The position numbers and the translations under genes were made by a program. Below the pieces are notes generated by a model that searched no databases, had not been told where the DNA came from, and was given only the letters and a program-made list of their open reading frames with translations. Below, in pieces: positions 38,155 through 47,198 of a DNA stretch of 64,000 nucleotides. The first letter of the stretch is position 1, and every line of letters begins with the position of its first letter. Location of the stretch: NCBI RefSeq assembly GCF_003086695.1, contig NZ_CP025999.1, positions 1,352,820-1,416,819 of the forward strand, given 5' to 3'. The stretch comes from Stenotrophomonas sp. SAU14A_NAIMI4_8 (lineage in GTDB: Bacteria > Pseudomonadota > Gammaproteobacteria > Xanthomonadales > Xanthomonadaceae).

Positions 38155-40362
38155 TCAGAACTTCGCGCGCAGGTTGAACAGCACGCGGCGCGGTTCACCC
38201 CAATAGCCGGAGTTGAAGAAGCCGACGTTGCGGTAGTAGACCTTGTCGAACAGGTTGGTGACGGTCACGCCCACGCTCAGGTTGTCGTTGATGCGGTAGC
38301 GGCCCATCAGGTCGAACAGCACGTAGCCGCCCTGGCTCATCTTGCCGGTGGCGGTAACCGGGGTGCCGTTGGCATTGAAGCGCCCGGTGGGGATGGGCTG
38401 CATCTGGTAGATCTCGCTCTGCACGCTGACACCGCCGCCCAGCGTCCACTGGCCATGGGTCCAGGTGGTGTTGAAGCGGGCCAGGTGCATCGGGCTGGTG
38501 CTGGCGAAGCGGCTGCCATCGGGGTTGCTGCTGTAGCTGTAGGTGTAGCCGCCGGTCATGCTCCAGTGGTCGTTGATCGAACCGGAGACTTCGAACTCGC
38601 CACCCTTTGTGGTGATGCCGCGGCTGGCGATGTACGGCGAACTGCCATCGGGCAGCTTGATCTCACCGCCGTTCGGGTCCAGCTCGGCCACGTTGTCCTG
38701 CTTCATGTAGAAGCCGTTCAACGCCGCGTACAGGCGGCCGCCGAAGAAGTCGGCCTTCAGGCCGTACTCGTAGTTGCCACCGGTGGTGGGGTCCAGCAGC
38801 TGGTTGTTGATGTCGCGCCGGGCGGTGGCCTGGAACACGTCCGAATAGCTGGCAAAGGCGGTGATGCTGCTGCTCAGGTCGTACAGCACGCCCACGTACG
38901 GGGTCAGCTCATGGGCGGTGGTGCGCGCACTGCGGCTGGTGAACACACCGTCGGTGTTGTAGTTGTCGGTGGTGGTGCGGTAATCGGAATAGCGCGCGCC
39001 GGCGATGATCTTCAGCGGGTCGATCGGGTTCAGGCGCACGGCGGCGTAGTAGCCGGTCTCGGTGGTGTTCACCGTGCTGGACGGAATGCCGTTGTTGTAG
39101 GTGGTCGGCTTGCCGATGTTGCCGTCCCAGCTGAAGATGCTGGGGAAGGCGGCTACGTTGTACGGGCGCGAAGTGATGCCGGCGCGGATGGTGTCCAGGT
39201 CACGGTCGTAGTGGTTGATGCCCACCACCAGTTCGTGCGAGCGGCCGAACAGCTGGAACGGACCGGATGTGTACAGGTCGAAGGCATCTTCGCGGGTTTC
39301 CGACACCGAATAGGTATCGGCAATGCGCAGGCCCAGGCCGGTGACCGGGTCGGCCCAGTTGCCGGTGTTGGAACCGGCAAGCAGCAGCGAATCGGTATCG
39401 GTGGCGCGGTGGTTGTAGGCCAGGCGGCCGCTCCAGCCGGCGCCGAACTGCTGTTCCAGGGTGGCGAAGTAGTTGGTGCTTTCGCGGTTCCATTCGTTCC
39501 AGCGCGCGGCGGCGCTGTAGGAACGCGGCATGTGCGCGCGGCTGCCATCGCGGAAGTACAGCGGCGAGGCGCTCCAGGCGCCACCGTCGGAACCGGTCTT
39601 CAGGTAATCGATGCCCGCGCGCAGGCGGGTGCTGTCGGTCAGGTCCGCTTCGATCACCCCGTACAGGCTGGGGGATTTGTCATGCTGGAATCGCACCCAG
39701 CTTTCCTTGTCGGTGTAGGCACCGACGAAGCGCCCGCGCACGCGGCCACTCTTGCTGAGCGGGCCGGACACATCCACTTCGGCGCGCTTGTAATCCCACG
39801 ATCCGGCGCTGAGGCTGGTGCTGGCCTGGAAGGTTTCGGTCGGGCGCTTGCGCAGCATGTTCACCGTGGCCGACGGGTTGCCCGAGCCGGTGACCAGGCC
39901 GCTGGCGCCGCGCACCACTTCAATGCGCTCGTAGATGGAGGTGTCGCTGAGGATCGAGTTGCCGCCGGCGCCGGTGGTGTAGTTGGTGGGAATGCCATCG
40001 AACATGAAGTTGTTGATGGCAAAGCCACGCGCGTTGAACAGCGTGCGGTTGCTGTCATACGACTGGATGGTCACGCCCGGCGTCTGCTGCAGCACTTCGG
40101 AAATCGTGATGAGGTTGAAATCCTCGATGCGCTGGCGGGTGAACACGGTCAGCGACTGCGGCGTCTCGCGCAGGGTCAGCGGCAGCTTGGTGGCGGTGTT
40201 GGTGCCGTATACCTGGTAGCCCTCGGTGCGCTGGGTCACCATCACCCGGTCCAGTTCGGTGGTGGTCGGCGCGGCATCCTGGGCGAGTGCCGGCGCGGCG
40301 GCACAGGCGAGTGACAAGGCGAGGGCGTTCCGGCGCAGGGCGCCAGAGTGCGTGTGCTTCAT
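38155..40362 (-). CDS. TonB-dependent siderophore receptor
   Basis: A 735-residue outer-membrane receptor with a signal peptide (about 1-28), a Ton-box-like segment (LDRVMVTQ), a plug domain (about 50-170: LPLTLRETPQSLTVFTRQRI and the TINNFMFDGIP-like loop) and a 22-strand barrel ending in the required Phe (NLRAKF). The siderophore-receptor subfamily is supported by the plug pattern; FhuE- or FpvA-like hydroxamate or pyoverdine-type ligands are plausible. It is the last gene of a four-gene operon, 17 bases after the DUF3325 gene, and is followed by a terminator. Confidence 0.93.
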   Translation of the reverse strand: MKHTHSGALRRNALALSLACAAAPALAQDAAPTTTELDRVMVTQRTEGYQVYGTNTATKLPLTLRETPQSLTVFTRQRIEDFNLITISEVLQQTPGVTIQSYDSNRTLFNARGFAINNFMFDGIPTNYTTGAGGNSILSDTSIYERIEVVRGASGLVTGSGNPSATVNMLRKRPTETFQASTSLSAGSWDYKRAEVDVSGPLSKSGRVRGRFVGAYTDKESWVRFQHDKSPSLYGVIEADLTDSTRLRAGIDYLKTGSDGGAWSASPLYFRDGSRAHMPRSYSAAARWNEWNRESTNYFATLEQQFGAGWSGRLAYNHRATDTDSLLLAGSNTGNWADPVTGLGLRIADTYSVSETREDAFDLYTSGPFQLFGRSHELVVGINHYDRDLDTIRAGITSRPYNVAAFPSIFSWDGNIGKPTTYNNGIPSSTVNTTETGYYAAVRLNPIDPLKIIAGARYSDYRTTTDNYNTDGVFTSRSARTTAHELTPYVGVLYDLSSSITAFASYSDVFQATARRDINNQLLDPTTGGNYEYGLKADFFGGRLYAALNGFYMKQDNVAELDPNGGEIKLPDGSSPYIASRGITTKGGEFEVSGSINDHWSMTGGYTYSYSSNPDGSRFASTSPMHLARFNTTWTHGQWTLGGGVSVQSEIYQMQPIPTGRFNANGTPVTATGKMSQGGYVLFDLMGRYRINDNLSVGVTVTNLFDKVYYRNVGFFNSGYWGEPRRVLFNLRAKF

Positions 40363-40379
40363 GGAATGACCTTTCTAGT

Positions 40380-40679
40380 TCAGGAACGGGAAGACGGGCG
40401 TGGCGCCGGCTTGGCCGGGCTGCGGAAACTGAGCCAGAGCACCATGGCTCCGGCGCCGGCGGCGAGCACGCCGCACCAGCCCACGAACCCTTGGGCAACG
40501 CCCCAGGCCGCGATGCTGGGTGCCAGGCTGCCCGCCAGCGCGGCCGCGCCCAGCAGGCGCAGCACGCGGCGGCGCGGCGCGGCCGGTGCATGGCCGGTGA
40601 CGTCGCGATGGTGGCGTTCCATCGCCAGCGCCAGGCAGACGAAGCCGAAGGCCGCCAGCAGCAGGGCGAGCGCGCTCAT
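40380..40679 (-). CDS. DUF3325 small membrane protein
   Basis: A 99-residue protein with three helices (about 2-18, 36-58 and 62-80) and the RHHRDV turn common in DUF3325. It overlaps the upstream PepSY gene by four bases (ATGA). DUF3325 genes travel with PepSY and TonB receptor genes for iron uptake, so it probably assists the inner-membrane step. Confidence 0.82.
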   Translation of the reverse strand: MSALALLLAAFGFVCLALAMERHHRDVTGHAPAAPRRRVLRLLGAAALAGSLAPSIAAWGVAQGFVGWCGVLAAGAGAMVLWLSFRSPAKPAPRPSSRS

Positions 40680-42265
40680 GCGCTGGCCTCGGCCGCCTGG
40701 GCCGTGCGTGCGGCGCGTGGTTTGCGTTGTGCCGGCACGAAACGATGCACCTTGCGTGCGGCCCACAGCAGGCTGGCGCCGATCAGCAGCAGGCCGATGT
40801 CGATGCCGGCCCGGGCGCCATCACCGTTGGCCAGCGCAGTGATCGCGCCACCCTGCCAGACCACCAGGTTGTACAGCGGCAGGCCCAGCGCCAAGACGCC
40901 GGCAACGGCCAGTTGTTCCACCCAGCCGCGACGGGCCGGGCGCAGCAGCGCGTGCAGCAGGCAGGCCGCCCATGCGTAGAAGAACACCTTCACTTCGGCA
41001 TCGCTGCGGTTGGCCAGTTCCACAGGCAGCAGGCGGTTGCCCCACAGGAAGGCCAGCATGGCCACCGGCAGGCCACTGACGAAGCCGATGTTCAGCCGTT
41101 CAACAATACGGAAACCCAGATGCGGACGCGCAGGATCCGGCAACTGGGTGCGCCGCTTCACCGTCCACAGCACCAGCCCGGTGGCGACCATCAGCGTGCC
41201 GGCCACGCCGGACAGGAAGAACAGCCAGCGCATCGTGGTGGGTGCGAAACGTGCGGCGTGCAGCCCGATCATGCCGTCGCGGGTGATAACGGCGGCCGAG
41301 CGCGGCGGGGCAGCATCGAGCAGTTCGCCGCGTGCGTCGAAGGTGAGCGTGTCGTTGGCCCCGGCAATCTGGTCGGCCTGCTGGCGGCGCACGGCAATGC
41401 GCATGGACGCATCACCGGGCTGGTCGATCTGCAGCGACGCGGCATGGCCACCGCCCCACTGCAGTTCCGCGCGGCGCAGCACCTGGGCCAGCGTGGGCGG
41501 CACAGCGGCCACGCCACTGGGCTCGACCTTTTCCGCGCGCGGAAACAGTTCGGCGAAGAACGCATCGCGGCCACCGGGGTAGTTCGCATCCACCGCCCAC
41601 GGCATGTACAGGGTCATCAGGGTGATCAGACCGGTGTAGGTGATCATCAGATGGAACGGCAGCGACAGCACCGCCAGCGCGTTGTGGCCGTCCAGCCAGG
41701 TGCGTTGGCCCTTGCCGCGGCGGAAGGTGAAGAAGTCGGTGAAGATCTTCTTGTGGGTGATGACACCGCTGATGATCGCCACCAGCATCAGCATGGAACA
41801 GGCACTGATGAACCACCGCGCCCACAGCACCGGCACGTAGTGCAGATCGAAATGCAGGCGGTAGAAGAAGTTGCCGCCGCGTGTTTCGCGCACCTGCACG
41901 GGCGTGCCGTTGGCATCCAGGGTGGCCTGGTTGGGATTGCGCTGGCCGCGCCGGCGTTCCTTCTCGCCCTTGGGCTGCCAACTGACCGCGGTGGCGCTGC
42001 TGCGTGAATCGGGCAGTTCGATGCTCCAGCGCTGCGCGTCCGGTGCGGTGCGCGCCAGGAACTGCTGGGCCTGGTTCACGGCGGTGCTGGCATCGGCGGG
42101 CAGGCCGATTTCCGGCTGCATCCAGCGGGTCAGTTCTTCCTTCCAGTACGAGGCGGTGCCGGCAATGAAGATCAGGAACAGCACCCAGCCGACCACCAGG
42201 CCCGACCAGGTGTGCAGCACCGATTGCGATTGGCGGATGCCGCCCAGGTTGTCGGCGCTGCTCAT
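40676..42265 (-). CDS. PepSY-associated transmembrane protein, putative iron-siderophore reductase
   Basis: A 529-residue inner-membrane protein of the PepSY-TM (PiuB/FpvG-like) family. About five helices are visible: near residue 20-40, a pair at 150-175 and 205-225, one at 370-395, and a C-terminal group from 430. Conserved His residues lie in LHTWSGLVVGW, HFDLHYVPVLW and DGHNALAVL, good candidates for heme ligands. Relatives such as FpvG reduce ferric siderophore on the periplasmic side. It overlaps DUF3649 upstream by four bases and DUF3325 downstream by four. Confidence 0.85.
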   Translation of the reverse strand: MSSADNLGGIRQSQSVLHTWSGLVVGWVLFLIFIAGTASYWKEELTRWMQPEIGLPADASTAVNQAQQFLARTAPDAQRWSIELPDSRSSATAVSWQPKGEKERRRGQRNPNQATLDANGTPVQVRETRGGNFFYRLHFDLHYVPVLWARWFISACSMLMLVAIISGVITHKKIFTDFFTFRRGKGQRTWLDGHNALAVLSLPFHLMITYTGLITLMTLYMPWAVDANYPGGRDAFFAELFPRAEKVEPSGVAAVPPTLAQVLRRAELQWGGGHAASLQIDQPGDASMRIAVRRQQADQIAGANDTLTFDARGELLDAAPPRSAAVITRDGMIGLHAARFAPTTMRWLFFLSGVAGTLMVATGLVLWTVKRRTQLPDPARPHLGFRIVERLNIGFVSGLPVAMLAFLWGNRLLPVELANRSDAEVKVFFYAWAACLLHALLRPARRGWVEQLAVAGVLALGLPLYNLVVWQGGAITALANGDGARAGIDIGLLLIGASLLWAARKVHRFVPAQRKPRAARTAQAAEASA

Positions 42266-42597
42266 GCGATGTTCCCGCGCAACAGCCAGGCGATCAGCGC
42301 AGCCAGAGCGCCCGCGCCCAGCAGACCCACGGCGGCACGCAGGGTGCTGCGCGCGGCGTAGGCCCAGATGGCGGCCAGTGCGTAGACCACGAACGCGGCC
42401 ATGGTGGCCACCAGGGTGGCATCGGCCTTCGCGCCGGGCAGCAGACGCGCCAGTGCGGCGGCCCAGCAGGCGGCCACGGCGTAACCGCCCAGCAGCGCCA
42501 GCAGCCCGCGTGCCCACAGCAGGCCATGACCGTTACCGCGCGCCACGCGCTTGGCCGGCGCAGCGCCGGCAGCAGAAGGAGAGGTAGGAGCGGCCAT
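42262..42597 (-). CDS. DUF3649 small membrane protein
   Basis: A 111-residue protein with three helices (about 25-48, 58-76 and 84-103). It is the first gene of the iron operon and overlaps the PepSY gene. DUF3649 occurs almost always beside PepSY-TM and TonB receptor genes. AGGAG stands nine bases before the ATG. Confidence 0.82.
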   Translation of the reverse strand: MAAPTSPSAAGAAPAKRVARGNGHGLLWARGLLALLGGYAVAACWAAALARLLPGAKADATLVATMAAFVVYALAAIWAYAARSTLRAAVGLLGAGALAALIAWLLRGNIA

Positions 42598-42620
42598 TGC
42601 CGATGTCAATGAGAACCGAG

Positions 42621-42643
42621 TGCAATTGCAATTGAATGCTATT
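42621..42643 (-). promoter_or_regulatory. Candidate Fur box before the siderophore operon
   Basis: A rich A/T stretch containing the palindrome CAATTGCAATTG (42623-42634) and a GAATGC end stands 24-46 bases before the DUF3649 start. It resembles Fur boxes with GCAATT hexamers, but only partly fits the 19-bp consensus. Confidence 0.4.
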
Positions 42644-42690
42644 TGACGCCGGTGACCCTGTCGAGTCCCCCATTCGGGGGATGCCACCGC

Positions 42691-43119
42691 CTACAGCTTG
42701 CGCACCACGGTGGCGTGCGCGGGCAGCGGCTGGCCGTTGTGATCCCGCGGCTGCATGTAGGGCAGGGCGTGGCCGCTGCTGCGCTCGGTCAGCAGCGAAT
42801 GTGCTTCGCCGGCCGCGAAGCAGTGGCGTTCGCCCCACTGGCGCAGCGCCACCAGCACCGGAAACAGGTCCTGGCCGGCGGCCGTCAGCACATAGTCGTG
42901 ATACGCGCTGCCATCGGCGGCAGGCTGCTGCTGCAGCAGGCCGGCGTCGAGCAGGCGCCGCAGGCGGTCGCTGAGGATGTTGCGGGCCGCACCCAGGCTG
43001 CGCTGGAAGTCGCTGAAGCGGGCCACGCCGTCGAAGGCATCGCGCAGGATCAGCAGGGCCCAGCGGTCGCCGAGCAGATCGACGGTGCGGGCAACGGGGC
43101 AGGGGCTGTCAGCGTGCAT
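42691..43119 (-). CDS. HxlR-family transcriptional regulator
   Basis: A 142-residue winged-helix protein with Cys7 in PCPVART, then DLLGDRWALLILRDAF and RFSDFQRSLGAARNILSDRL (recognition helix), typical of HxlR/MarR-like regulators; Cys7 may sense redox or electrophiles. It is divergent from an MFS gene with 77 bases between starts. Two direct repeats in that gap are probable operators. Confidence 0.9.
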   Translation of the reverse strand: MHADSPCPVARTVDLLGDRWALLILRDAFDGVARFSDFQRSLGAARNILSDRLRRLLDAGLLQQQPAADGSAYHDYVLTAAGQDLFPVLVALRQWGERHCFAAGEAHSLLTERSSGHALPYMQPRDHNGQPLPAHATVVRKL

Positions 43120-43133
43120 GGGCGACTCCGGAA

Positions 43134-43190
43134 TCTGGTTGCAGTTTAAAACCGGAATCGCTACCGTGCATCTGGTTGCAAAATGAAACC
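43134..43190. promoter_or_regulatory. Direct-repeat operators for the HxlR regulator
   Basis: TCTGGTTGCA followed ten bases on by AAACC-type ends occurs at 43134-43153 and again at 43171-43190, 37 bases apart. Each copy is a GGTT-N9-AACC inverted repeat. The pair overlaps the divergent promoter region. Confidence 0.7.
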
Positions 43191-43196
43191 ACAATC

Positions 43197-44384
43197 ATGC
43201 CCTCGTCCCTTTCTTCTTCGCTGCGGGGTCTGTTGGCCATCGCCGCTGGCGCCAGCGTGGCCAATGTCTATTACGCGCAGCCCCTGCTGGCCGAGCTGGC
43301 CCGTGCGTTTGCGCTGGCGCCCGCGGTGGCCGGGTGGGTGGTGGCCGCCACCCAGGCCGGTAGCGTGCTGGCCTTGCTGGTGCTGCTGCCGCTGGCCGAT
43401 CGGCTGGATCGCCGAAGATTGCTGCGCCTGCAGATGGGCGCGCTGGTGCTGGCCCTGCTGGGTCTGGCAGCGGCGAACAGCTCCATAGGGCTGCTGCTGG
43501 GCATGGTGCTGGTGGGGCTGCTGGGCACGGCGCTGACCCAGGGGCTGATTGCCTGCACCGCCGGCCTGGCCGCCGAGAACGAACAGGGGCGCGCGGTGGG
43601 AATGGTGCAGGGCGGGGTGTTCATCGGCCTGTTGCTGGCGCGCGTGGTGTCGGGCAGCGTGGCCGCGCTGGCCGGCTGGCGCGCGGTGTACCTGCTGTCT
43701 GCCGTGATGGTGGCGACGGTGGGGCTGCTGCTGTGGCGACGGCTGCCGGCCATGCCCGCACCGGCGGTGCTGCCGTCTGTGCGTGCGTTGTATGCCGGCA
43801 TGCTCGCCATGCTGCGTGGCAACCCGGCGCTGCGCGAACGCGGTCCGCTGGCGCTGCTGCTGTTCGCGGGGCTGAACGTGTTCTGGGCCGCGGTGCCGCT
43901 GCCGTTGTCGGCGCCCGCGCTGGGCTGGTCCACGGCGGCCATCGGTGCGCTGGGCCTGGCCGGTGCGTTCGGCGCCGCGCTGGCCGCGCGCGTGGGGCAG
44001 TGGATGGACCGCGGGTTCGCCCATCGCGTGAGCCTGGCGGCGTTGCTGCTGATGCTGCTGGCCTGGTGGCCGCTGCTGGGCCTGCCGCAGTCGATCGCGC
44101 TGCTGCTGCTGGGCGTGGTGGTGCTGGATCTTGGCGGGCAGGCGCTGCACGTATCCAACCAGGCCCTGCTGCTGCGCGCGCCGCCACAGCAGCATGGGCG
44201 CCTGGTGGCGCTGTACATGCTGTTCTATGCGCTGGGCAGCGGCGTGGGCGGGGCCCTGGGCCCCTGGTTGCAGATGCGCTGGGGCTGGACCGCCGTGTGT
44301 GCGGCGGGCGCGGCCATTGCCCTGCTGGCGCTGGGCTGGTGGGCGTTCTGGCGCCGCGCCGAGGGTCGAAGCGCGGCGCAGTGA
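43197..44384 (+). CDS. MFS transporter (drug/metabolite efflux)
   Basis: A 395-residue protein with twelve predicted helices and the motif A-like DRLDRRRLLRLQ between helices 2 and 3, GLAAENEQGRAVGMVQGGVF and the late ALGSGVGGALGPWLQ. It is the likely target of the divergent HxlR regulator. ATG 43197 (MPSSLSSSL) is the best start. Its substrate is unknown. It ends 24 bases from the convergent diguanylate cyclase gene. Confidence 0.88.
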   Translation: MPSSLSSSLRGLLAIAAGASVANVYYAQPLLAELARAFALAPAVAGWVVAATQAGSVLALLVLLPLADRLDRRRLLRLQMGALVLALLGLAAANSSIGLLLGMVLVGLLGTALTQGLIACTAGLAAENEQGRAVGMVQGGVFIGLLLARVVSGSVAALAGWRAVYLLSAVMVATVGLLLWRRLPAMPAPAVLPSVRALYAGMLAMLRGNPALRERGPLALLLFAGLNVFWAAVPLPLSAPALGWSTAAIGALGLAGAFGAALAARVGQWMDRGFAHRVSLAALLLMLLAWWPLLGLPQSIALLLLGVVVLDLGGQALHVSNQALLLRAPPQQHGRLVALYMLFYALGSGVGGALGPWLQMRWGWTAVCAAGAAIALLALGWWAFWRRAEGRSAAQ

Positions 44385-44408
44385 CGTGCGTTCGGCGCCG
44401 CGCCTGCT

Positions 44409-45824
44409 TCAGCGCGGCTGTGGGCGCCGTCCCGGCGGTTCGGGCAATGCAGCATCGGCCACCACCACGCGGTTGCGGCCGCCCCGTTTGGCCGCATACA
44501 TCGCCGCGTCCGCACGTGCCATCAGGCGTTCGTAATCGGGGTGCCCATCGTGGCCGGCCACGCCGATGCTGGCGCTCAACGACAGCACTGTGCCATCGGC
44601 CAGCGCGACCGGCGATTGCGCAATCTGCCGGCGCAGGCCTTCGGCAATGACCGCCGCCTGCGATTGGCTGGCGGCCACCAGCACCACCACGAACTCCTCG
44701 CCGCCGTAGCGGAACAGGTAGTCGCTGCCACGGGTGGATTGGCTGAGCAGCGTGGCCACGTGCTGCAGGGCGCGGTCGCCGGCATCGTGGCCGTGGCCAT
44801 CATTGATGGCCTTGAAGTGGTCCAGGTCCAGCAGCAGCAGCGAGAACGGGGTCTGGTGGCGGGTGGCCAGTTCGATCTCGCGGCGCAGTACGGTGGGCAG
44901 GAAGCGGCGATTGAGCAGATTGGTCAGCGTGTCACTGCCGGCGTCCAGTTCACCGATGCGCTCGAACAACAGGGTCATCAGCGTGCGGATGCTGGCCAGG
45001 TCCTCGCGGATGGCCGGCAGCTGCGCCAGACGCTGTGCAGGGTTGTCTGCGATGGCGTGCTGCAGCCCGCTGTCGATGCGGGCGATCAGCTGCCCCACCT
45101 GCTGGGTTTCGCTGCTTTCACCAAAGCTGGGAATGCCCTTGTGGGTGAACCACAGGCCGAATTCGGAGGTGGCCAGGCTGGCGCTGTCGCTGCTGCTGGC
45201 ATGGCCTGCCAGCGTGTACAGCAGGGCGTTTTCCCAATCCAGCAGCAGGGCGCGCTGGCGCTCGCGTTCGGTACTCACGTTCTGCACCAGCGAGAACAGG
45301 CGATAGGCCGCATCGGTACGCGATGAACGCTCGCGGGCATGGGTGTAGGCCAGGGTCATGCCTTCCATGGCAATGTCCATTACCGTGCTCAGGCAGGTGA
45401 TGGCAGCGAATGCGGTGGTGCTGTCGCTGGCCTGCGCCCGCAGCCGTGCGAACAGATCGTGTTTCAGTACCCGTGCGCCGCGGGTGACCAGATCCACCGG
45501 AATACCCACGCGCGCGTGCACATCGCCGATCACCCGCTGCGCCGCAACGGCGCTGGCGACCGCGCCGGCGTCCGTGGTGAGCAGCTGCACCAGCCAGCGC
45601 TGCATGGCCGGCTGCAGGCGATGCTTCACCTGTTCGTGGGACAGGAAGCGACGGGCGCGCGCATCGTCCAGCAAGACTTCATAGAAGCGCTGCGCCAGCA
45701 GCGGCGGGGCATCGCTGGCTACGCGATGCAGCAGTGCGGTGGCAGCCGGGCCGGCCTGCTGCAGGCTGTGCTGCCAGGCCTCGGCCAGCGGTTGGCTGGC
45801 ATCGTCCAGATGGGGTGTGTCCAC
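44409..45824 (-). CDS. Globin-coupled diguanylate cyclase (DosC-like)
   Basis: A 471-residue protein. An N-terminal globin sensor (about 10-160) has the proximal His103 in IGDVHARVGIP and Tyr48 in QRFYEVLL as the likely distal ligand, as in E. coli DosC (460 residues). A middle helical linker (about 165-300) follows. The GGDEF domain (about 310-450) is intact as GGEEF, with RGSD before it as an inhibitory I-site. Oxygen binding is expected to gate c-di-GMP synthesis. It is divergent from the CDF gene, separated by 201 bases. Confidence 0.9.
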   Translation of the reverse strand: MDTPHLDDASQPLAEAWQHSLQQAGPAATALLHRVASDAPPLLAQRFYEVLLDDARARRFLSHEQVKHRLQPAMQRWLVQLLTTDAGAVASAVAAQRVIGDVHARVGIPVDLVTRGARVLKHDLFARLRAQASDSTTAFAAITCLSTVMDIAMEGMTLAYTHARERSSRTDAAYRLFSLVQNVSTERERQRALLLDWENALLYTLAGHASSSDSASLATSEFGLWFTHKGIPSFGESSETQQVGQLIARIDSGLQHAIADNPAQRLAQLPAIREDLASIRTLMTLLFERIGELDAGSDTLTNLLNRRFLPTVLRREIELATRHQTPFSLLLLDLDHFKAINDGHGHDAGDRALQHVATLLSQSTRGSDYLFRYGGEEFVVVLVAASQSQAAVIAEGLRRQIAQSPVALADGTVLSLSASIGVAGHDGHPDYERLMARADAAMYAAKRGGRNRVVVADAALPEPPGRRPQPR

Positions 45825-46025
45825 GGTGTTCTCGAGCGGTGTAAGGCGGCGTAGCGGTATCGGCTGCGGGCGTGCGCGGTTGAGCGCGGTTGCGCAGCCA
45901 GTTTACGTGCGGTGCAGCCTGCGCGGCGCGCGTGAGGGGTGGCCTGCACTGCAATGTTATAAACAGCGCAATAGTCTCCCGCGCCTGCGCGGCGTAGCCT
46001 GACCGCATTGCACAGGAACTTCGCC

Positions 46026-46991
46026 ATGGGCCACGACCACGATCACCTGCCGTCCGAAATCCGCCATGAAAAGCCGCTGTGGTGGGCGCTGGGGCTGACC
46101 ACCACCTTCCTGCTGGTGGAAGTGGTGGGCGCGTTCTGGACCAACAGCCTGGCGCTGCTGTCCGACGCGGCGCACATGGCCACCGATACGCTGGCGCTGA
46201 TGATCGCGCTGGTGGCGGTGCGGCTGAGCCGGCGGCCGCCGGATGCGCGGCGCACCTATGGCTATGCGCGGCTGGAAGCGCTGGGCGCGATGATCAACGG
46301 CGCCATGCTGTTCGTGGTGGCCGCCTACATTCTGTGGGAAGCGATCGAGCGCTTCCGCCAGCCGCAGGAGATCGCCTCGACCGGCATGCTGGTGATCGCC
46401 GCGATCGGGTTGGTGATCAACCTGATTTCCATGCGCCTGCTGCAGGCCGGCAGCGGCGAAAGCCTGAACGTGAAGGGCGCCTACCTGGAAGTGTGGGCCG
46501 ACATGCTCGGTTCGGTGGCGGTGATCGTGGGCGCGCTGCTGATCCGCTGGACCGGCTGGAAGCCGATCGACCCGATCCTGGCCGTGCTGATCGGCCTGTG
46601 GGTGCTGCCGCGCACCTGGGTGCTGATGCGCGAGGCGATCAACGTGCTGCTGGAAGGCGTGCCCAAGGGCACCGATGTGGCGCGGGTACGCGAACGGTTG
46701 GGCGACCACGAGGCGGTGCTGGATGTGCACGACCTGCACATATGGGCGCTGGCCTCGAGCACGCCGGCGCTCACCGCACACGTGGTGATGCGCGAAGACA
46801 GCGACGCCGACGCCCTGCGCCGCACGCTGAGCGACCGCCTGCATGATGAATTCGGCATCGAGCACGTAACCCTGCAGGTGGAGGCCGACCATTGTGGCGA
46901 GGCCTGTGGGCAGCCGCCGAAACACCCGCACGACCATGATCATGACCACGACCATGATGCGCAGGGCCATCATGGCCACGTACACCGGTAG
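46026..46991 (+). CDS. Cation diffusion facilitator (zinc/cobalt exporter)
   Basis: A 321-residue CDF protein with six helices, metal-site residues in LLSDAAHMATDTLAL (Asp, His, Asp) and VWADMLGSVAV, and a cytoplasmic C-terminal domain. His-rich ends (MGHDHDH at the start; HDHDHDHDHDAQGHHGHVH at the end) and a DHCGEACG segment bind metal. It resembles CzcD/ZitB and would export Zn2+ or Co2+ using protons. ATG 46026 fits; the start is preceded by GGAAC. Confidence 0.93.
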   Translation: MGHDHDHLPSEIRHEKPLWWALGLTTTFLLVEVVGAFWTNSLALLSDAAHMATDTLALMIALVAVRLSRRPPDARRTYGYARLEALGAMINGAMLFVVAAYILWEAIERFRQPQEIASTGMLVIAAIGLVINLISMRLLQAGSGESLNVKGAYLEVWADMLGSVAVIVGALLIRWTGWKPIDPILAVLIGLWVLPRTWVLMREAINVLLEGVPKGTDVARVRERLGDHEAVLDVHDLHIWALASSTPALTAHVVMREDSDADALRRTLSDRLHDEFGIEHVTLQVEADHCGEACGQPPKHPHDHDHDHDHDAQGHHGHVHR

Positions 46992-47008
46992 CGACCGGGA
47001 TACCGGCG

Positions 47009-47095
47009 GTAGAGTCGACTGTCAGTCGACTATCGCGCGCAGCGCGGGGTTTTCGATGGCCGAGGGAAGAGCAGTCGACTGACAGTCGACTCTAC
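47009..47095. repeat. Inverted SMAG pair (GTCGACT type)
   Basis: GTAGAGTCGACTGTCAGTCG at 47009 and its reverse copy ending CTCTAC at 47095 flank a spacer containing GCGCGCAGCGCG. This core differs from the GTCGAGC type and recurs at 50742. Confidence 0.85.
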
Positions 47096-47198
47096 CGGTC
47101 GGCGTTGCCTTCCTCGCGACCCAGCCGGCCAACTGACCCTGTTGCGCCCGGCGGGGCTACAATGCCCGCCTGCCTTTCCTCGCGTTGGAGACCCTGCA

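Noticed and set aside
37990..40314. 774-codon Val/Gly/Ala-rich frame opposite the TonB receptor
   Set aside because: Antisense shadow of a receptor with full plug and barrel; valine-rich pattern comes from reverse reading.
42616..42650. Calling the A/T-rich stretch a definite Fur box
   Set aside because: Only part of the 19-bp consensus matches; kept as a low-confidence candidate.
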